Below, piece by piece: positions 1 through 8,343 of a stretch of 33,715 nt of DNA. The first letter of the stretch is position 1, and every line of letters begins with the position of its first letter. Source of the stretch: JBCDBL01 sp039183635 (GTDB taxonomy: Bacteria > Pseudomonadota > Alphaproteobacteria > Caulobacterales > Parvularculaceae); NCBI GenBank assembly GCA_039183635.1, contig JBCDBL010000034.1, forward strand, positions 1 to 33,715, written 5' to 3'. The notes below the pieces were generated by a model. It did not search any database and was not told where the DNA came from. It was given only the letters and a program-made list of their open reading frames with translations. Made by a program: the position numbers and the translations under genes.

Positions 1-68
1 AACGGCTCCCAGTCCTTGGGTGATCGGGCCCGCGGACGGCGAACCGGCGCCCCGCTTCGCCTGCAATC
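1..68 (-). repeat. Truncated copy of the palindromic repeat also found at the right end
   Basis: Positions 32-68 match the reverse complement of 33471-33507 at 33 of 37 bases by eye, including an exact 16-base block (32-47 against 33492-33507). The similarity continues to the window edge: 1-8 (aacggctc) and the agtc/ttg that follow match the next palindrome of the right-hand copy. The left copy is therefore cut by the window start and lies in opposite orientation. Confidence 0.75.
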
Positions 69-69
69 A

Positions 70-92
70 GGCTTTGCCTAAAACGCAAAGCC
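70..92. repeat. Short hairpin next to the left repeat
   Basis: The arms ggctttgc (70-77) and gcaaagcc (85-92) are perfectly complementary around a 7-base loop. The hairpin follows directly on the composite repeat and may be part of it. No T-run follows, so it is not a clear terminator. Confidence 0.45.
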
Positions 93-120
93 GCTTGACG
101 CACGCTCATATAATTGAGAA

Positions 121-149
121 CGCGGAACGCTTTAAAAAAGCGTTCCGCG
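121..149. repeat. Perfect 13-bp inverted repeat upstream of the lipoprotein operon
   Basis: Arms at 121-133 (cgcggaacgcttt) and 137-149 are exact reverse complements around a 3-base AAA loop. It could be a factor-independent terminator for a gene beyond the left edge, although the nearest T-rich stretch (164-169) is displaced by about 14 bases. Otherwise it is an intergenic palindrome. The rest of 150-362 shows no gene, only AT-rich leader DNA. Confidence 0.5.
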
Positions 150-362
150 ACAAACACATAAGAGATTTTTATTGCACCCCCTCAAATCCCCGATCACGGC
201 ATTTCAAGAAAAAAAATAGATTTATTACACGCTTAAGTTGACGCATGGCGCCTCGCGTTGTTAACTATATTATCTTTTGGGGAATTTGGGGCTTGCTTCT
301 TAAACGTCCGCTCACTGAATACGACGTAGGAAGCATATCCCAGCAAAAAGGGGAGTGGGGGC

Positions 363-1589
363 ATGGGCAAAATCCTATTGGGCGTCAGCCTGATGGCTAT
401 CGCCGTTGCAGGTTGCAGCACATCTAACGGTATTCGCAACAAGGACGGCCTTGATCCACGGATCAAGAAGTACATGGGCGCGGACATGCGCTTTGAAAAT
501 GAGCCCTTGCGGAAAATCGACCTTGTGTCCCTCATCGACCCTGAGAACCGGCGCACAAAAATCAGCGGCTGCATCGGACAGGGCAAAACAAAGGGCGGCA
601 AGCCGCAAAAATTCGACCCAACGGAAGAGTTCAATTGCGCGTTAAGGGCGTTTGATACGTATTACATGAGCAATCAGAGCTTCATACTGGCGCTCGACGG
701 TGAAGGCGAATTTGCAACCCCCTCGCAGGATTTATTTTATCAAAACACGGCGAAAAGCGAAGCCTTGGCCGTCTTGCGCAACAAGGTTCAAGACACAATC
801 ATTGTGCACTCGGAGGAATATTGCCGCGTCTTTAAACTCGGCCTTAGCGACCGCACGGCGGGCGTAAACTTTGTGTCCGGCGGCCTGACGACCTTGCTCG
901 GCGGTCTCGGCGCGATTTTCACCGATCCATCCTTGGTTCGCGCGCTGTCAGGAAGCGCCGGCGTCGTATCCGGCGTGCGCGGACAGTATAACGAAGCTTA
1001 TCTTGCCGGCAAAGCAGTCGCCACCATCGTTAAGGGCATTGATTTACGCCGGGATGAACTGCTGCGCGACATCAATAAAAAACGCTTTTTCGTCGCTTAC
1101 AACGACACCGGAAAAGACGGCGCCGTGCGCGGTGCTAACGACAACCTCCAAACCGGCATGCGCAACATTTACGGGATCAATTGGGTTGTCGATTGGAACA
1201 AGCTCTATAACGCCGGCATGGCGCCGCAAAACCAAACTGCGACATATAAAGACCTTGTTATCACAGCACAGGCCGAAGGCGCAGCGACAGCCAAAAATGC
1301 AGCGCCGAAAAAATCGCAATCGCAAAACGTGGGCGTAAACGCCGCGCCAAAACCTGAACAAATGCTGGGCGTGACCAGCGTTACAATCTACTCCCTTGAA
1401 ACAGCTCTACGCGATGCAATTAAGTTCCACTCTGCTTGCACCATCGACGTTGGCCTCGACGAAGCGGTGGAATCCATTGAAGCCATGCAAAACCCGTCCC
1501 TGGACGTCATTACAACAGTATTGGAATCCACCAAAAACGCGATCGACAAAGCCGATGAGATTCGCCAAACCCTTGAAAAAATGAAGTAA
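363..1589 (+). CDS. Putative lipoprotein of unknown function, 408 aa
   Basis: The protein starts with a lipoprotein signal peptide: a short basic start, a hydrophobic core at residues 4-16 and a lipobox ending V-A-G-C, so Cys18 would be lipidated. The start is supported by a GGGGAG ribosome-binding site at 350-355. Four further cysteines (70, 92, 154, 359) could form two disulfides in the periplasm. Residues 168-225 are rich in Gly, Ala and Ser, and moderately hydrophobic. Residues 305-335 are an Ala/Lys/Gln-rich linker and the C-terminus is helical. I recognise no catalytic motif and cannot name a family. The next lipoprotein gene starts 49 bp downstream on the same strand, so the two probably form an operon and may act together in the envelope. 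Base composition is lower in GC than in the neighbouring core genes, which may indicate acquisition. Confidence 0.85.
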   Translation: MGKILLGVSLMAIAVAGCSTSNGIRNKDGLDPRIKKYMGADMRFENEPLRKIDLVSLIDPENRRTKISGCIGQGKTKGGKPQKFDPTEEFNCALRAFDTYYMSNQSFILALDGEGEFATPSQDLFYQNTAKSEALAVLRNKVQDTIIVHSEEYCRVFKLGLSDRTAGVNFVSGGLTTLLGGLGAIFTDPSLVRALSGSAGVVSGVRGQYNEAYLAGKAVATIVKGIDLRRDELLRDINKKRFFVAYNDTGKDGAVRGANDNLQTGMRNIYGINWVVDWNKLYNAGMAPQNQTATYKDLVITAQAEGAATAKNAAPKKSQSQNVGVNAAPKPEQMLGVTSVTIYSLETALRDAIKFHSACTIDVGLDEAVESIEAMQNPSLDVITTVLESTKNAIDKADEIRQTLEKMK

Positions 1590-1638
1590 AAGGCAGCCGC
1601 GCAAATCCATCATATTCGATGCTTAGGAGGGGATCGGG

Positions 1639-4563
1639 ATGAAATGTTGGGCGTTCGCATTGGCGGCTGTCATACTTTCCGCATGCGCCGCAGGACCGGG
1701 AGGTTTAAGCCCAAGCGATTTTGATTTCATATCGAAAGGGGGTGGGCCTGATCCAAACCAGTCGTTCGAAGGGCTTTACGACCCGGACGCCACAGGCCGC
1801 GACATTCGCGTTCTGTATGCGCACGGCATCTCCTGCCATGATCCGAATTACTCTGCGGCCTTCCAAAGGCGAATCGCTGAAAAGTTAGGGTTTGAGGCCC
1901 ATGAACTGCCCACGGCGCACGGCATCGCCGACGCACGCGCTGAGATCAATGCAGGCTATGACTATGAGGCCGACGATACCGTCACAACCGAACCGGCATC
2001 CCCGCTCAACACCCTGACGCAGGCGCCCTACTTCGACTTCTACGCTTTCGACCCTTTCACAACCTCCGAAACGCCCTTCGGAAATGAATTCGTGCGGCAG
2101 ATCGATTATGACGCGCTGCTCGAAAAGAGTGAGTTGCCGAAGGGGCTGCGCAAGCAGTTGACAGGGCGAATCGCAAGCGCCGACTACGGGCCTTACGGAT
2201 TTGATCGTTGCAACGCCCACAAAAAAAACGGCGCCGGAACGCCGCCGCAATGGTACGATAAAAACACCATTATTGTACGCCGTTTTTATAATGAAACGAC
2301 AGACAGCTGGCTTTCATTTTACGAGGTGCGGTGGTCGGGGATGATAGAGCACGTCAAAGCGGAATATCTCGGCTTTGATACGTTGCGCAAACGGCATTCG
2401 TTCTCTGCAACTGATATTGATGCAGACTACGTCAACAAACCGGCGCCATTGCCCGGCGACATAAACGACCGTTTTTTTCCAGCCGCCGACAGCCTGGCCC
2501 CGTTCGGGGATCAGGGCGCCTCACCATCGCCGCTCGACGGCGCTGAGCAAAAGCTTGCCAAAAGCCGCAAGAGGATAAACCGTCTTATTAAGGACGAGTT
2601 GATAAATGCGCGTCTTGTGGATGGCCTTATTTATCTAGGCGACGGACAGGACGAGATACAATACATCGTCGAAACGGCCCTCGAATGGATGACCGCCGAT
2701 GCGCTCGCCAGTCCCGAAGCGACACCCCGTCTTGCCGATGATCTCGCACCGGACCCGTGGTTTATCGACCCTGGATTTTGCGGCGGCGACAACAACGCCC
2801 ACCCCTATTGCCAAAACCTTCGCAACTTGCCGGAGTCCCGTGCGGAAATGTTCGCTATTTCAGAAAGCATGGGCAGCAAAATAATATTAGATTCCATTCT
2901 AGCTTATTTGGAAAACGCATCTTCCGAGAACAGCGCCTCCATTGAAGTCGTATCGAGTTTTCTAGGACGCTTGAAAACGCACTTCATGTTCGCAAACCAG
3001 ATTCCCCTCGTCGACGTCGCGTCTTTTTCCCAAAACGCCGCCTTCAATCTCCTACAAACGCGGTCGGAGACGCTCGCAAACGCCCCGGAGACGAGCGCCA
3101 GCGCACAAGCCTACCAGGATTTTATAGCGAATGCCCTGGATGGCTTGATTTACTATGGCATTGAAGAGTTTGATTATCTGTCTTGTATACGGAGTAATGC
3201 TTTCGGAAGATCCTTTGAAGCACGCGCCTTAAAGGCCGGCTGGAAAACCAGCGACGACGTCGATATCTATTCAGACGCCCTCATAACGGAACTCGACGCC
3301 TATCTCCATAATGCACAGTTCAGTATAGATACGAAAATTCTAGACCCGCTGATCGCATGCGGCGCTATCCGAAACTATCTCGCCAATAGCTCCGCCCTGA
3401 AAGCCGTAGCGCCGGAGACCGGGAATGTCGAAGAGGAGTTTTTAGAGTACGCCAACTATATAGATTATTTGGCGACCTCCTGTTTCAGGAAGGCTTATGC
3501 AAGATCGGCGTTTGCACACGCTCCTTTGACGTCAAGGGGGTTTGACGAGGCGCTGTTTACTCAACAAAACGGCCGAAGCCCCGTAGGATTTGACGCGGCG
3601 GAAACCGCGAACCTGTTAAGCGGATACCCTTTGGGCGCCGACGAGACGCAGCCAAAAGAGACCATATGGCGACTGTTTTACGCCTTGTTCGAAACCGAAC
3701 GCAGTTTGACGTCTTCATCGGAGGCGATGACCGACGAGTCCCGCACTCAGAAACTCAATCAATATCTCTCCTACCTCCAACGGCTTGAAGAGTTGATCGA
3801 CGAAAGCTTCGCGTACGATTCCACTTGCTCTAGGGCGGCATCTCAAATCGAAGCCCTTGAAGGCGCGCTAGACGCAAGCTTTGACGACGACTCCATATCT
3901 GACGATCTGTATAACGCCTTGGATGCAGCTTTCTATTACATCGAAGAGCTCAAAAACGTCCTTGAATTTTTCAGGGACGCAGACCGCAGCTTCGGTCAAT
4001 ACTCTGCGCGCTTGACCAAGAACTACTGGGCGATCCGCACACGTGCAGCCGCAGCCAATGCGTTTCTTGTCAACTCCTTTCCGGATTTCGAAATTGAGCC
4101 GAACCGGGATGCGAGCAGATCACGCAACAGGTTGCTGCCCACCGTGAACAGGCTAAGCCGCCCGCCATCCGTTGGCTTAAAAGGCGACAATAAACTGTAT
4201 CAGAATATGCAGCTTTTACGCATGGATAGAAATATATTCTCAACGTCTGACGCCTGGTATTCCGAAAACGGACTCATGGCGTTCAAGCGACGGCTAAGCG
4301 ATATTCGAAGCAAAGATAATCAGTATACCGTTGTCTCAATCACGGACAACAATGACTTGCTCGGCTATCAGCTTGAGGAAACATTTCAAAGCCGGTACCC
4401 GGAACTCAAAGTCATCAACGTTAACCGCGCCTTCGCCAGAGGCTGGCCGCTTTTCGCCAACCCGGGCTATGCGCACCGGGCGCATAAAACCGACGCCGTT
4501 ACGCAACAAATCCTGATATGCGGCTATCCGGAGATTTTGGAAGGCTGCGCGGCGATCGATTGA
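1639..4563 (+). CDS. Putative lipoprotein with a split alpha/beta-hydrolase-like core, 974 aa
   Basis: A lipoprotein signal peptide ends L-S-A-C at Cys16. AGGAGG at 1625-1630 lies 8 bases before the ATG. Several elements resemble a lipase/esterase fold: a strand plus His-Gly turn (residues 57-65, VLYAHGIS), a nucleophile-elbow-like S-E-S-M-G with Ser410, a segment D-N-N-D-L-L (903-908) that could supply the acid, and two histidines (946, 949) near the C-terminus. First position of the elbow is Ser instead of the usual Gly. About 490 residues, mostly helical and acidic, separate Ser410 from Asp903, far more than in ordinary hydrolases. Function and substrate are unknown; a membrane-lipid or ester substrate at the inner face of the outer membrane is inference. 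It follows the other lipoprotein gene and ends 20 bp from the convergent leuC stop. Codon use is relatively AT-rich. Confidence 0.85.
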   Translation: MKCWAFALAAVILSACAAGPGGLSPSDFDFISKGGGPDPNQSFEGLYDPDATGRDIRVLYAHGISCHDPNYSAAFQRRIAEKLGFEAHELPTAHGIADARAEINAGYDYEADDTVTTEPASPLNTLTQAPYFDFYAFDPFTTSETPFGNEFVRQIDYDALLEKSELPKGLRKQLTGRIASADYGPYGFDRCNAHKKNGAGTPPQWYDKNTIIVRRFYNETTDSWLSFYEVRWSGMIEHVKAEYLGFDTLRKRHSFSATDIDADYVNKPAPLPGDINDRFFPAADSLAPFGDQGASPSPLDGAEQKLAKSRKRINRLIKDELINARLVDGLIYLGDGQDEIQYIVETALEWMTADALASPEATPRLADDLAPDPWFIDPGFCGGDNNAHPYCQNLRNLPESRAEMFAISESMGSKIILDSILAYLENASSENSASIEVVSSFLGRLKTHFMFANQIPLVDVASFSQNAAFNLLQTRSETLANAPETSASAQAYQDFIANALDGLIYYGIEEFDYLSCIRSNAFGRSFEARALKAGWKTSDDVDIYSDALITELDAYLHNAQFSIDTKILDPLIACGAIRNYLANSSALKAVAPETGNVEEEFLEYANYIDYLATSCFRKAYARSAFAHAPLTSRGFDEALFTQQNGRSPVGFDAAETANLLSGYPLGADETQPKETIWRLFYALFETERSLTSSSEAMTDESRTQKLNQYLSYLQRLEELIDESFAYDSTCSRAASQIEALEGALDASFDDDSISDDLYNALDAAFYYIEELKNVLEFFRDADRSFGQYSARLTKNYWAIRTRAAAANAFLVNSFPDFEIEPNRDASRSRNRLLPTVNRLSRPPSVGLKGDNKLYQNMQLLRMDRNIFSTSDAWYSENGLMAFKRRLSDIRSKDNQYTVVSITDNNDLLGYQLEETFQSRYPELKVINVNRAFARGWPLFANPGYAHRAHKTDAVTQQILICGYPEILEGCAAID

Positions 4564-4583
4564 TATGACGACATCAAAACAGG

Positions 4584-5996
4584 TTAAACAAGCCGCCGCA
4601 CATCTGTCAGGCGTCCTGTCACCGCCGCCGCCGCCGCCATGGCGGGGCTTACCAGATGGGTGCGGCCGCCGCGGCCCTGGCGGCCTTCGAAATTGCGGTT
4701 CGAGGTGGAGGCGCAGCGCTCCCCCGGGCTCAATTGATCCGGGTTCATACCAAGGCACATGGAGCACCCTGGCTCGCGCCAATCAAACCCTGCGGCCTTG
4801 AAGACAGCGTCAAGCCCTTCCTCCTCGGCCTGCATCTTCACAAGACCGGAGCCGGGAACCACCATCGCTGCAACGCCGTCCGCGACATGACGCCCCTCAG
4901 CGATACGGGCGGCCTCCCGCAAATCTTCAATCCGGCTGTTCGTACACGATCCGATGAATACTTTATCGACTGACACGTCTGATAAAGGCGTGCCCGGAGC
5001 GAGATCCATATAATCCAATGCTCGGGCGGCGGCCTGGCGCTTTCCAGCGTCTTCGAAATCGTCAGGGGACGGCACGGCGGCGGTGATCGGCGCACCCTGC
5101 TCCGGGCTTGTTCCCCAAGTCACCGTAGGAGCGATATCGGATGCTGGAATAACGATCTCGTGGTCGAAAACAGCGTCGTCGTCCGAGTACAATGTTTTCC
5201 AATATGCAACCGCCATCTCCCAGGCGCCGGCCTTCGGCGCAGCGGCGCGGCCTTGAATGTAATTAAAAGTCGTCTCATCAGGCGCCACAAGACCGGCTCG
5301 AGCGCCGCCTTCGATCGCCATGTTGCACAGGGTCATCCGTCCTTCCATGGACAACCCGCGCACCGCCTCCCCGGCGTATTCGATGACATAGCCCGTGCCG
5401 CCGGCCGTGCCGATCTCAGCAATAATGTGCAACGCCATGTCTTTCGCCGTCACGCCCGCCAGCAAAGGTCCGTCGACGACAACGCGCATGTTTTTCATTT
5501 TCTTTGCGCGCAAGGTCTGCGTCGCCAGAACATGCTCCACCTCGCTCGTCCCGATGCCGTGAGCGAGTGCGCCAAAAGCGCCATGGGTCGAGGTGTGGCT
5601 GTCGCCGCAGACGATGGTCATGCCGGGTTGGGTGCGCCCCTGCTCCGGGCCGACGACGTGGACGATGCCCTGGCGCGCATCGCCCATATCGTAAAACTCG
5701 ATACCGTGGGCGGCGACATTCTTCGCCAACGTTTCAAGCTGCAATTTAGCTTCCGGGTCTGTAACGCCGTCCAACCCCAAATTATGCCCCTGTGTCGGCA
5801 CATTGTGATCCGCAACGGCGAGGGTGAGATCCGGGCGACGCACCTTTCGGCTCGCCATCGCGAGCCCTTCAAAGGCCTGGGGCGTCGTCACTTCATGGAT
5901 AAGATGCAAGTCGATGTACAAAATCGCATCGCCGTTCTCGCCCATTTCAACCGCATGGCCCTTGAATATCTTATCGTATAGCGTCTCACCCGACAT
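4584..5996 (-). CDS. leuC: 3-isopropylmalate dehydratase large subunit
   Basis: LeuC isomerises 2-isopropylmalate to 3-isopropylmalate in leucine biosynthesis, using a [4Fe-4S] cluster shared with the aconitase family and a separate small subunit, LeuD. The protein has the family length (470 aa from this start). The cluster ligands are visible as I-G-S-C-T-N-S and C-S-M-C (Cys351, Cys411, Cys414), as is the conserved V-C-G-D-S-H-T-S-T-H stretch. I chose the ATG at 5996 because AAGAG (6008-6012) is 11 bases upstream; an ATG three codons earlier (6005) would leave almost no spacing. leuD does not follow; a convergent lipoprotein operon lies downstream instead, so LeuD must be encoded elsewhere. 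The nearest upstream gene on the same strand is an SRPBCC protein 128 bp away. Confidence 0.97.
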   Translation of the reverse strand: MSGETLYDKIFKGHAVEMGENGDAILYIDLHLIHEVTTPQAFEGLAMASRKVRRPDLTLAVADHNVPTQGHNLGLDGVTDPEAKLQLETLAKNVAAHGIEFYDMGDARQGIVHVVGPEQGRTQPGMTIVCGDSHTSTHGAFGALAHGIGTSEVEHVLATQTLRAKKMKNMRVVVDGPLLAGVTAKDMALHIIAEIGTAGGTGYVIEYAGEAVRGLSMEGRMTLCNMAIEGGARAGLVAPDETTFNYIQGRAAAPKAGAWEMAVAYWKTLYSDDDAVFDHEIVIPASDIAPTVTWGTSPEQGAPITAAVPSPDDFEDAGKRQAAARALDYMDLAPGTPLSDVSVDKVFIGSCTNSRIEDLREAARIAEGRHVADGVAAMVVPGSGLVKMQAEEEGLDAVFKAAGFDWREPGCSMCLGMNPDQLSPGERCASTSNRNFEGRQGRGGRTHLVSPAMAAAAAVTGRLTDVRRLV

Positions 5997-6124
5997 TGTC
6001 AGCATATCTCTTAAATTTCACATGAACCTCAGCCCCGCCATGTACAGGCGAGGCTTAGTTCGGTTTCACCTCAATTGATCTAACGCGCATCCCGGGGGCA
6101 TCCCCCGAAGCGAACGCGCAGCCC

Positions 6125-6658
6125 TCAAGCGCCGCTTTCCGCAGCTTCTTTTAGTTGCTGCAGACCGCGGTCATAGTCGCGGCCGAGCCATCTATCCATT
6201 AGAAGCCCCATATACCGGCCGACCGGATTACCTCCCATATCGGTATCGAAGCCCCATGTGACAAGGGACCCGCCCTCGGCAGGCTCAATCCGGAAAAATG
6301 ATTTCGCAACCCCCATGTCGCCGAAATCAAGCTCATTTTCAATCAGTTCATAGGGCTCGCTGACGGTGATTTTTTGCATACCCTCGCCTACATCCTTGTT
6401 GCCGGACCAGCGCATCACTTGTCCAACCCCGCTGTCAGGGCCGGTGACCTCCATCGTCATGTCCGGATCGAGCCCTTCCCAAGGCGACCATTTCGGCCAT
6501 TCCTTAAAATCGTTGATCAGGGCGAACACCGTTTCCTGGCTCGCCTCTATTTGAACCTCACGCTCAACATGAACTTCCCGGGGCAGTAAAAATCCCACAA
6601 GAAAAAGAACGATAACGAGACCGACAACTCCGATCAGAATATTGCGTACTAGGGTCAT
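6125..6658 (-). CDS. Membrane-anchored SRPBCC (polyketide cyclase-like) protein
   Basis: This 177-aa protein has one N-terminal transmembrane helix (residues 5-26), followed by a START-like hydrophobic-pocket domain. Characteristic segments are the strand H-V-E-R-E-V-Q-I-E-A at 30-39, the helix V-F-A-L-I-N-D-F-K-E-W-P-K-W-S-P at 45-60, and the long C-terminal amphipathic helix 155-174. Such domains bind lipids or other hydrophobic ligands, but the ligand cannot be read from sequence. GGAGG is placed 7 bases before the ATG. The gene lies between leuC and rplS; the terminator at 6703-6746 separates it from rplS, so it probably has its own promoter in the 44 bases after that terminator or depends on read-through. 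No direct link to leucine synthesis is evident. Confidence 0.88.
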   Translation of the reverse strand: MTLVRNILIGVVGLVIVLFLVGFLLPREVHVEREVQIEASQETVFALINDFKEWPKWSPWEGLDPDMTMEVTGPDSGVGQVMRWSGNKDVGEGMQKITVSEPYELIENELDFGDMGVAKSFFRIEPAEGGSLVTWGFDTDMGGNPVGRYMGLLMDRWLGRDYDRGLQQLKEAAESGA

Positions 6659-6702
6659 ATGACGTCCTCCCCAAAGCGATTCTTTAGCGCTTGGTTATAT
6701 CG

Positions 6703-6746
6703 CAATAAAAAAGCGGCGTCACTCACGATAGAGCGCCGCCGCTTTT
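6703..6746 (-). terminator. Factor-independent terminator after rplS
   Basis: On the minus strand, AAAAGCGGCG (6746-6737) pairs perfectly with CGCCGCTTTT (6718-6709), and the T-run continues to about 6707. It sits 23 bp after the rplS stop codon and closes the ffh-to-rplS cluster. Confidence 0.85.
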
Positions 6747-6768
6747 GCAAATCATGAGCTCTTCAGCG

Positions 6769-7137
6769 CTACTTTGCGCGCTTGTGATCCACTTTCTCAG
6801 CAATCCGGGCGGCTTTACCTGTGCGGCCGCGTAGATAGTAGAGCTTGGCGCGGCGAACCTTGCCACGGCGCACCACTTTGATGGAATCAACAAGGGGGCT
6901 GTACACCGGGAACACCCGTTCGACGCCTTCGCCGAAGGAGATCTTCCGCACCGTAAAGCTTTCCTGCAAGCCTTTGCCGGAGCGGCCGATACACACGCCC
7001 TCATAGGCCTGGATCCGTTCCCGCTCGCCTTCTTTCACCTTCACGTTAACACGCAGCGTGTCGCCGGGCGCGAAGTCGGGAACGTCTTTGCCGAGCTCGG
7101 CCATATGCTCTTTTTCAAGCGTCTCGATCATATTCAT
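6769..7137 (-). CDS. rplS: 50S ribosomal protein L19
   Basis: L19 sits at the 30S-50S interface of the ribosome. The 122-aa protein shows the family signature throughout, including F-A-P-G-D-T-L-R-V, Y-E-G-V-C-I and the basic C-terminal part K-V-R-R-A-K-L-Y-Y-L-R. I start at the ATG at 7137 because GGAG lies 9 bases before it; an in-frame ATG at 7152 overlaps that ribosome-binding site. It is the last gene of the ffh-rpsP-rimM-trmD-rplS order, 77 bp after trmD, and is followed by a strong terminator. Confidence 0.97.
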   Translation of the reverse strand: MNMIETLEKEHMAELGKDVPDFAPGDTLRVNVKVKEGERERIQAYEGVCIGRSGKGLQESFTVRKISFGEGVERVFPVYSPLVDSIKVVRRGKVRRAKLYYLRGRTGKAARIAEKVDHKRAK

Positions 7138-7214
7138 CGCACAAATCTCCATCGATTTTATCTTGTACGGCCCGGAAGAGCGCAGGGGCGAAGTCTCCCA
7201 AGAGCTCGATAAGC

Positions 7215-7916
7215 CTACGTTTCATTGTCGTCTTCGCCGCGTGCGGCCCAAAGGTCCGGCCGGCGCGCCCTTGTCAGCTCAATCGCTTGCCGCCGGCGCC
7301 AATCGTCTATCCGTTTATGGTCTCCGGACAAAAGAATGTCGGGGATCTCCCGCCCTTCCCAGGTCCGTGGCCGGGTGTATTGGGGATACTCCAACAACCC
7401 GTTTTCAAAACTTTCATCGCGCGCGGACGCCGGCGCTCCGAGCACGCCGGGCAGCAACCGCACCGACGCTTCTATAAGCGCCATCGCCGCCGTCTCCCCC
7501 CCGGCGAGAACGAAATCGCCGAGGCTTGCTTCCTGAACACGGCGCGCTTGCAAAACCCTTTCATCAACGCCCTCAAACCGGCCGCAGATCAAGACAGCGC
7601 CGGGCCCTTGGGCCAGATCCCGAACAAACGCCTGATCGATAGGTCGTCCGCGCGGCGAAAGGTATATGAGCGGTCTGCCCGCCGCAGGAACGGCGTCGAT
7701 CGCATCGGCGAGAATATCGGCCCGCATAACCATGCCGGGTCCGCCGCCCGCCGGGGCGTCGTCGACAGAGCGGTGCTTATCGCGCGAAAAATCCCGAATA
7801 TCAAGGGTTTCCAGACGCCAAAGCCCATCTTTTCGAGCCCGACCGATGATCGAAGCGCCAAGGGGCCCTGGAAAAATGTCCGGAAATAAAGTGAGTATCG
7901 TGGCGGCCCAAGCCAT
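7215..7916 (-). CDS. trmD: tRNA (guanine-N1)-methyltransferase
   Basis: TrmD methylates G37 of tRNAs reading codons that begin with C, which prevents +1 frameshifting; it is a cytoplasmic SPOUT enzyme with a trefoil knot that binds S-adenosylmethionine. The knot motifs are clear: L-S-P-R-G (residues 86-90), C-G-R-F-E-G-V-D-E-R (111-120) and G-D-F-V-L-A-G-G-E (133-141). At 233 aa the length is normal. In most bacteria trmD follows rimM directly; here two unrelated genes for envelope proteins lie between them, and trmD begins 40 bp after the second. rplS follows. Confidence 0.97.
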   Translation of the reverse strand: MAWAATILTLFPDIFPGPLGASIIGRARKDGLWRLETLDIRDFSRDKHRSVDDAPAGGGPGMVMRADILADAIDAVPAAGRPLIYLSPRGRPIDQAFVRDLAQGPGAVLICGRFEGVDERVLQARRVQEASLGDFVLAGGETAAMALIEASVRLLPGVLGAPASARDESFENGLLEYPQYTRPRTWEGREIPDILLSGDHKRIDDWRRRQAIELTRARRPDLWAARGEDDNET

Positions 7917-7956
7917 TGCAGGTCCTCAGACCGAACGAAGATGCGCCGCTATGCGG

Positions 7957-8325
7957 CTATTGCAGGGCAGCTTGCTGGATCGTGCGCATCTTTTCAAGAA
8001 CCGCGACGGAAAAAGCCGGATGAGAGCGGCGAGGCTTCACGCGGGGCGACAGTGCGGCGAACGGCTCCGGGCTCGCCTGCATCTCAATACCATACGGCGT
8101 TACATCTGAGGTTCTTAAGACCTCGTCGTGTGTTGTCTCATTGGTCCTTGATTGTGCGCTGTAGTAACTGCGCATGGCGGCGAAGCTGTAGAAGCCACCG
8201 CCGTGCATATCACATGCGTCTGCCGCGGAGGCGGCGATTTGGAGTATGCCCGCCAGAACAAGCCCAGGACATATTATGCTTTTGACCATATGACGAACGT
8301 AGCGGTGAGACCGCCTCGTGTCCAC
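7957..8325 (-). CDS. Small secreted protein of unknown function
   Basis: The product is 122 aa from the GTG at 8325, which has AAAGG 8 bases upstream, or 110 aa from an ATG at 8289 that lacks a clear ribosome-binding site. The hydrophobic segment with an A-S-A-A-D-A end near residue 37 reads as a Sec signal peptide. The mature protein begins with a short Cys/His/Gly-rich stretch (C-D-M-H-G-G-G-F-Y), which might bind a metal; that is inference. The rest is polar without a family I recognise. The gene starts 18 bp after the stop of the membrane protease on the same strand, so the two are probably co-translated, and it precedes trmD by 40 bp. It may be a substrate, inhibitor or partner of the protease. 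Confidence 0.65.
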   Translation of the reverse strand: MDTRRSHRYVRHMVKSIICPGLVLAGILQIAASAADACDMHGGGFYSFAAMRSYYSAQSRTNETTHDEVLRTSDVTPYGIEMQASPEPFAALSPRVKPRRSHPAFSVAVLEKMRTIQQAALQ

Positions 8326-8343
8326 AAAGGGCGCCTTTCCCGC

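Noticed and set aside
238..271. Possible promoter TTGACG followed by TAACTATATTAT before the first lipoprotein gene
   Set aside because: The -35-like hexamer is good, but at 17-19 bp spacing the -10 hexamers match poorly, so I did not list it.
5160..5981. Long plus-strand open frame of 273 codons
   Set aside because: It lies fully antisense to leuC, whose protein is clearly conserved; the frame is a by-product of GC-rich codon use.
6093..6107. CGGGGG-CAT-CCCCCG hairpin between leuC and the SRPBCC gene
   Set aside because: A short GC stem without a T-run; it may be a chance feature and no function can be supported.
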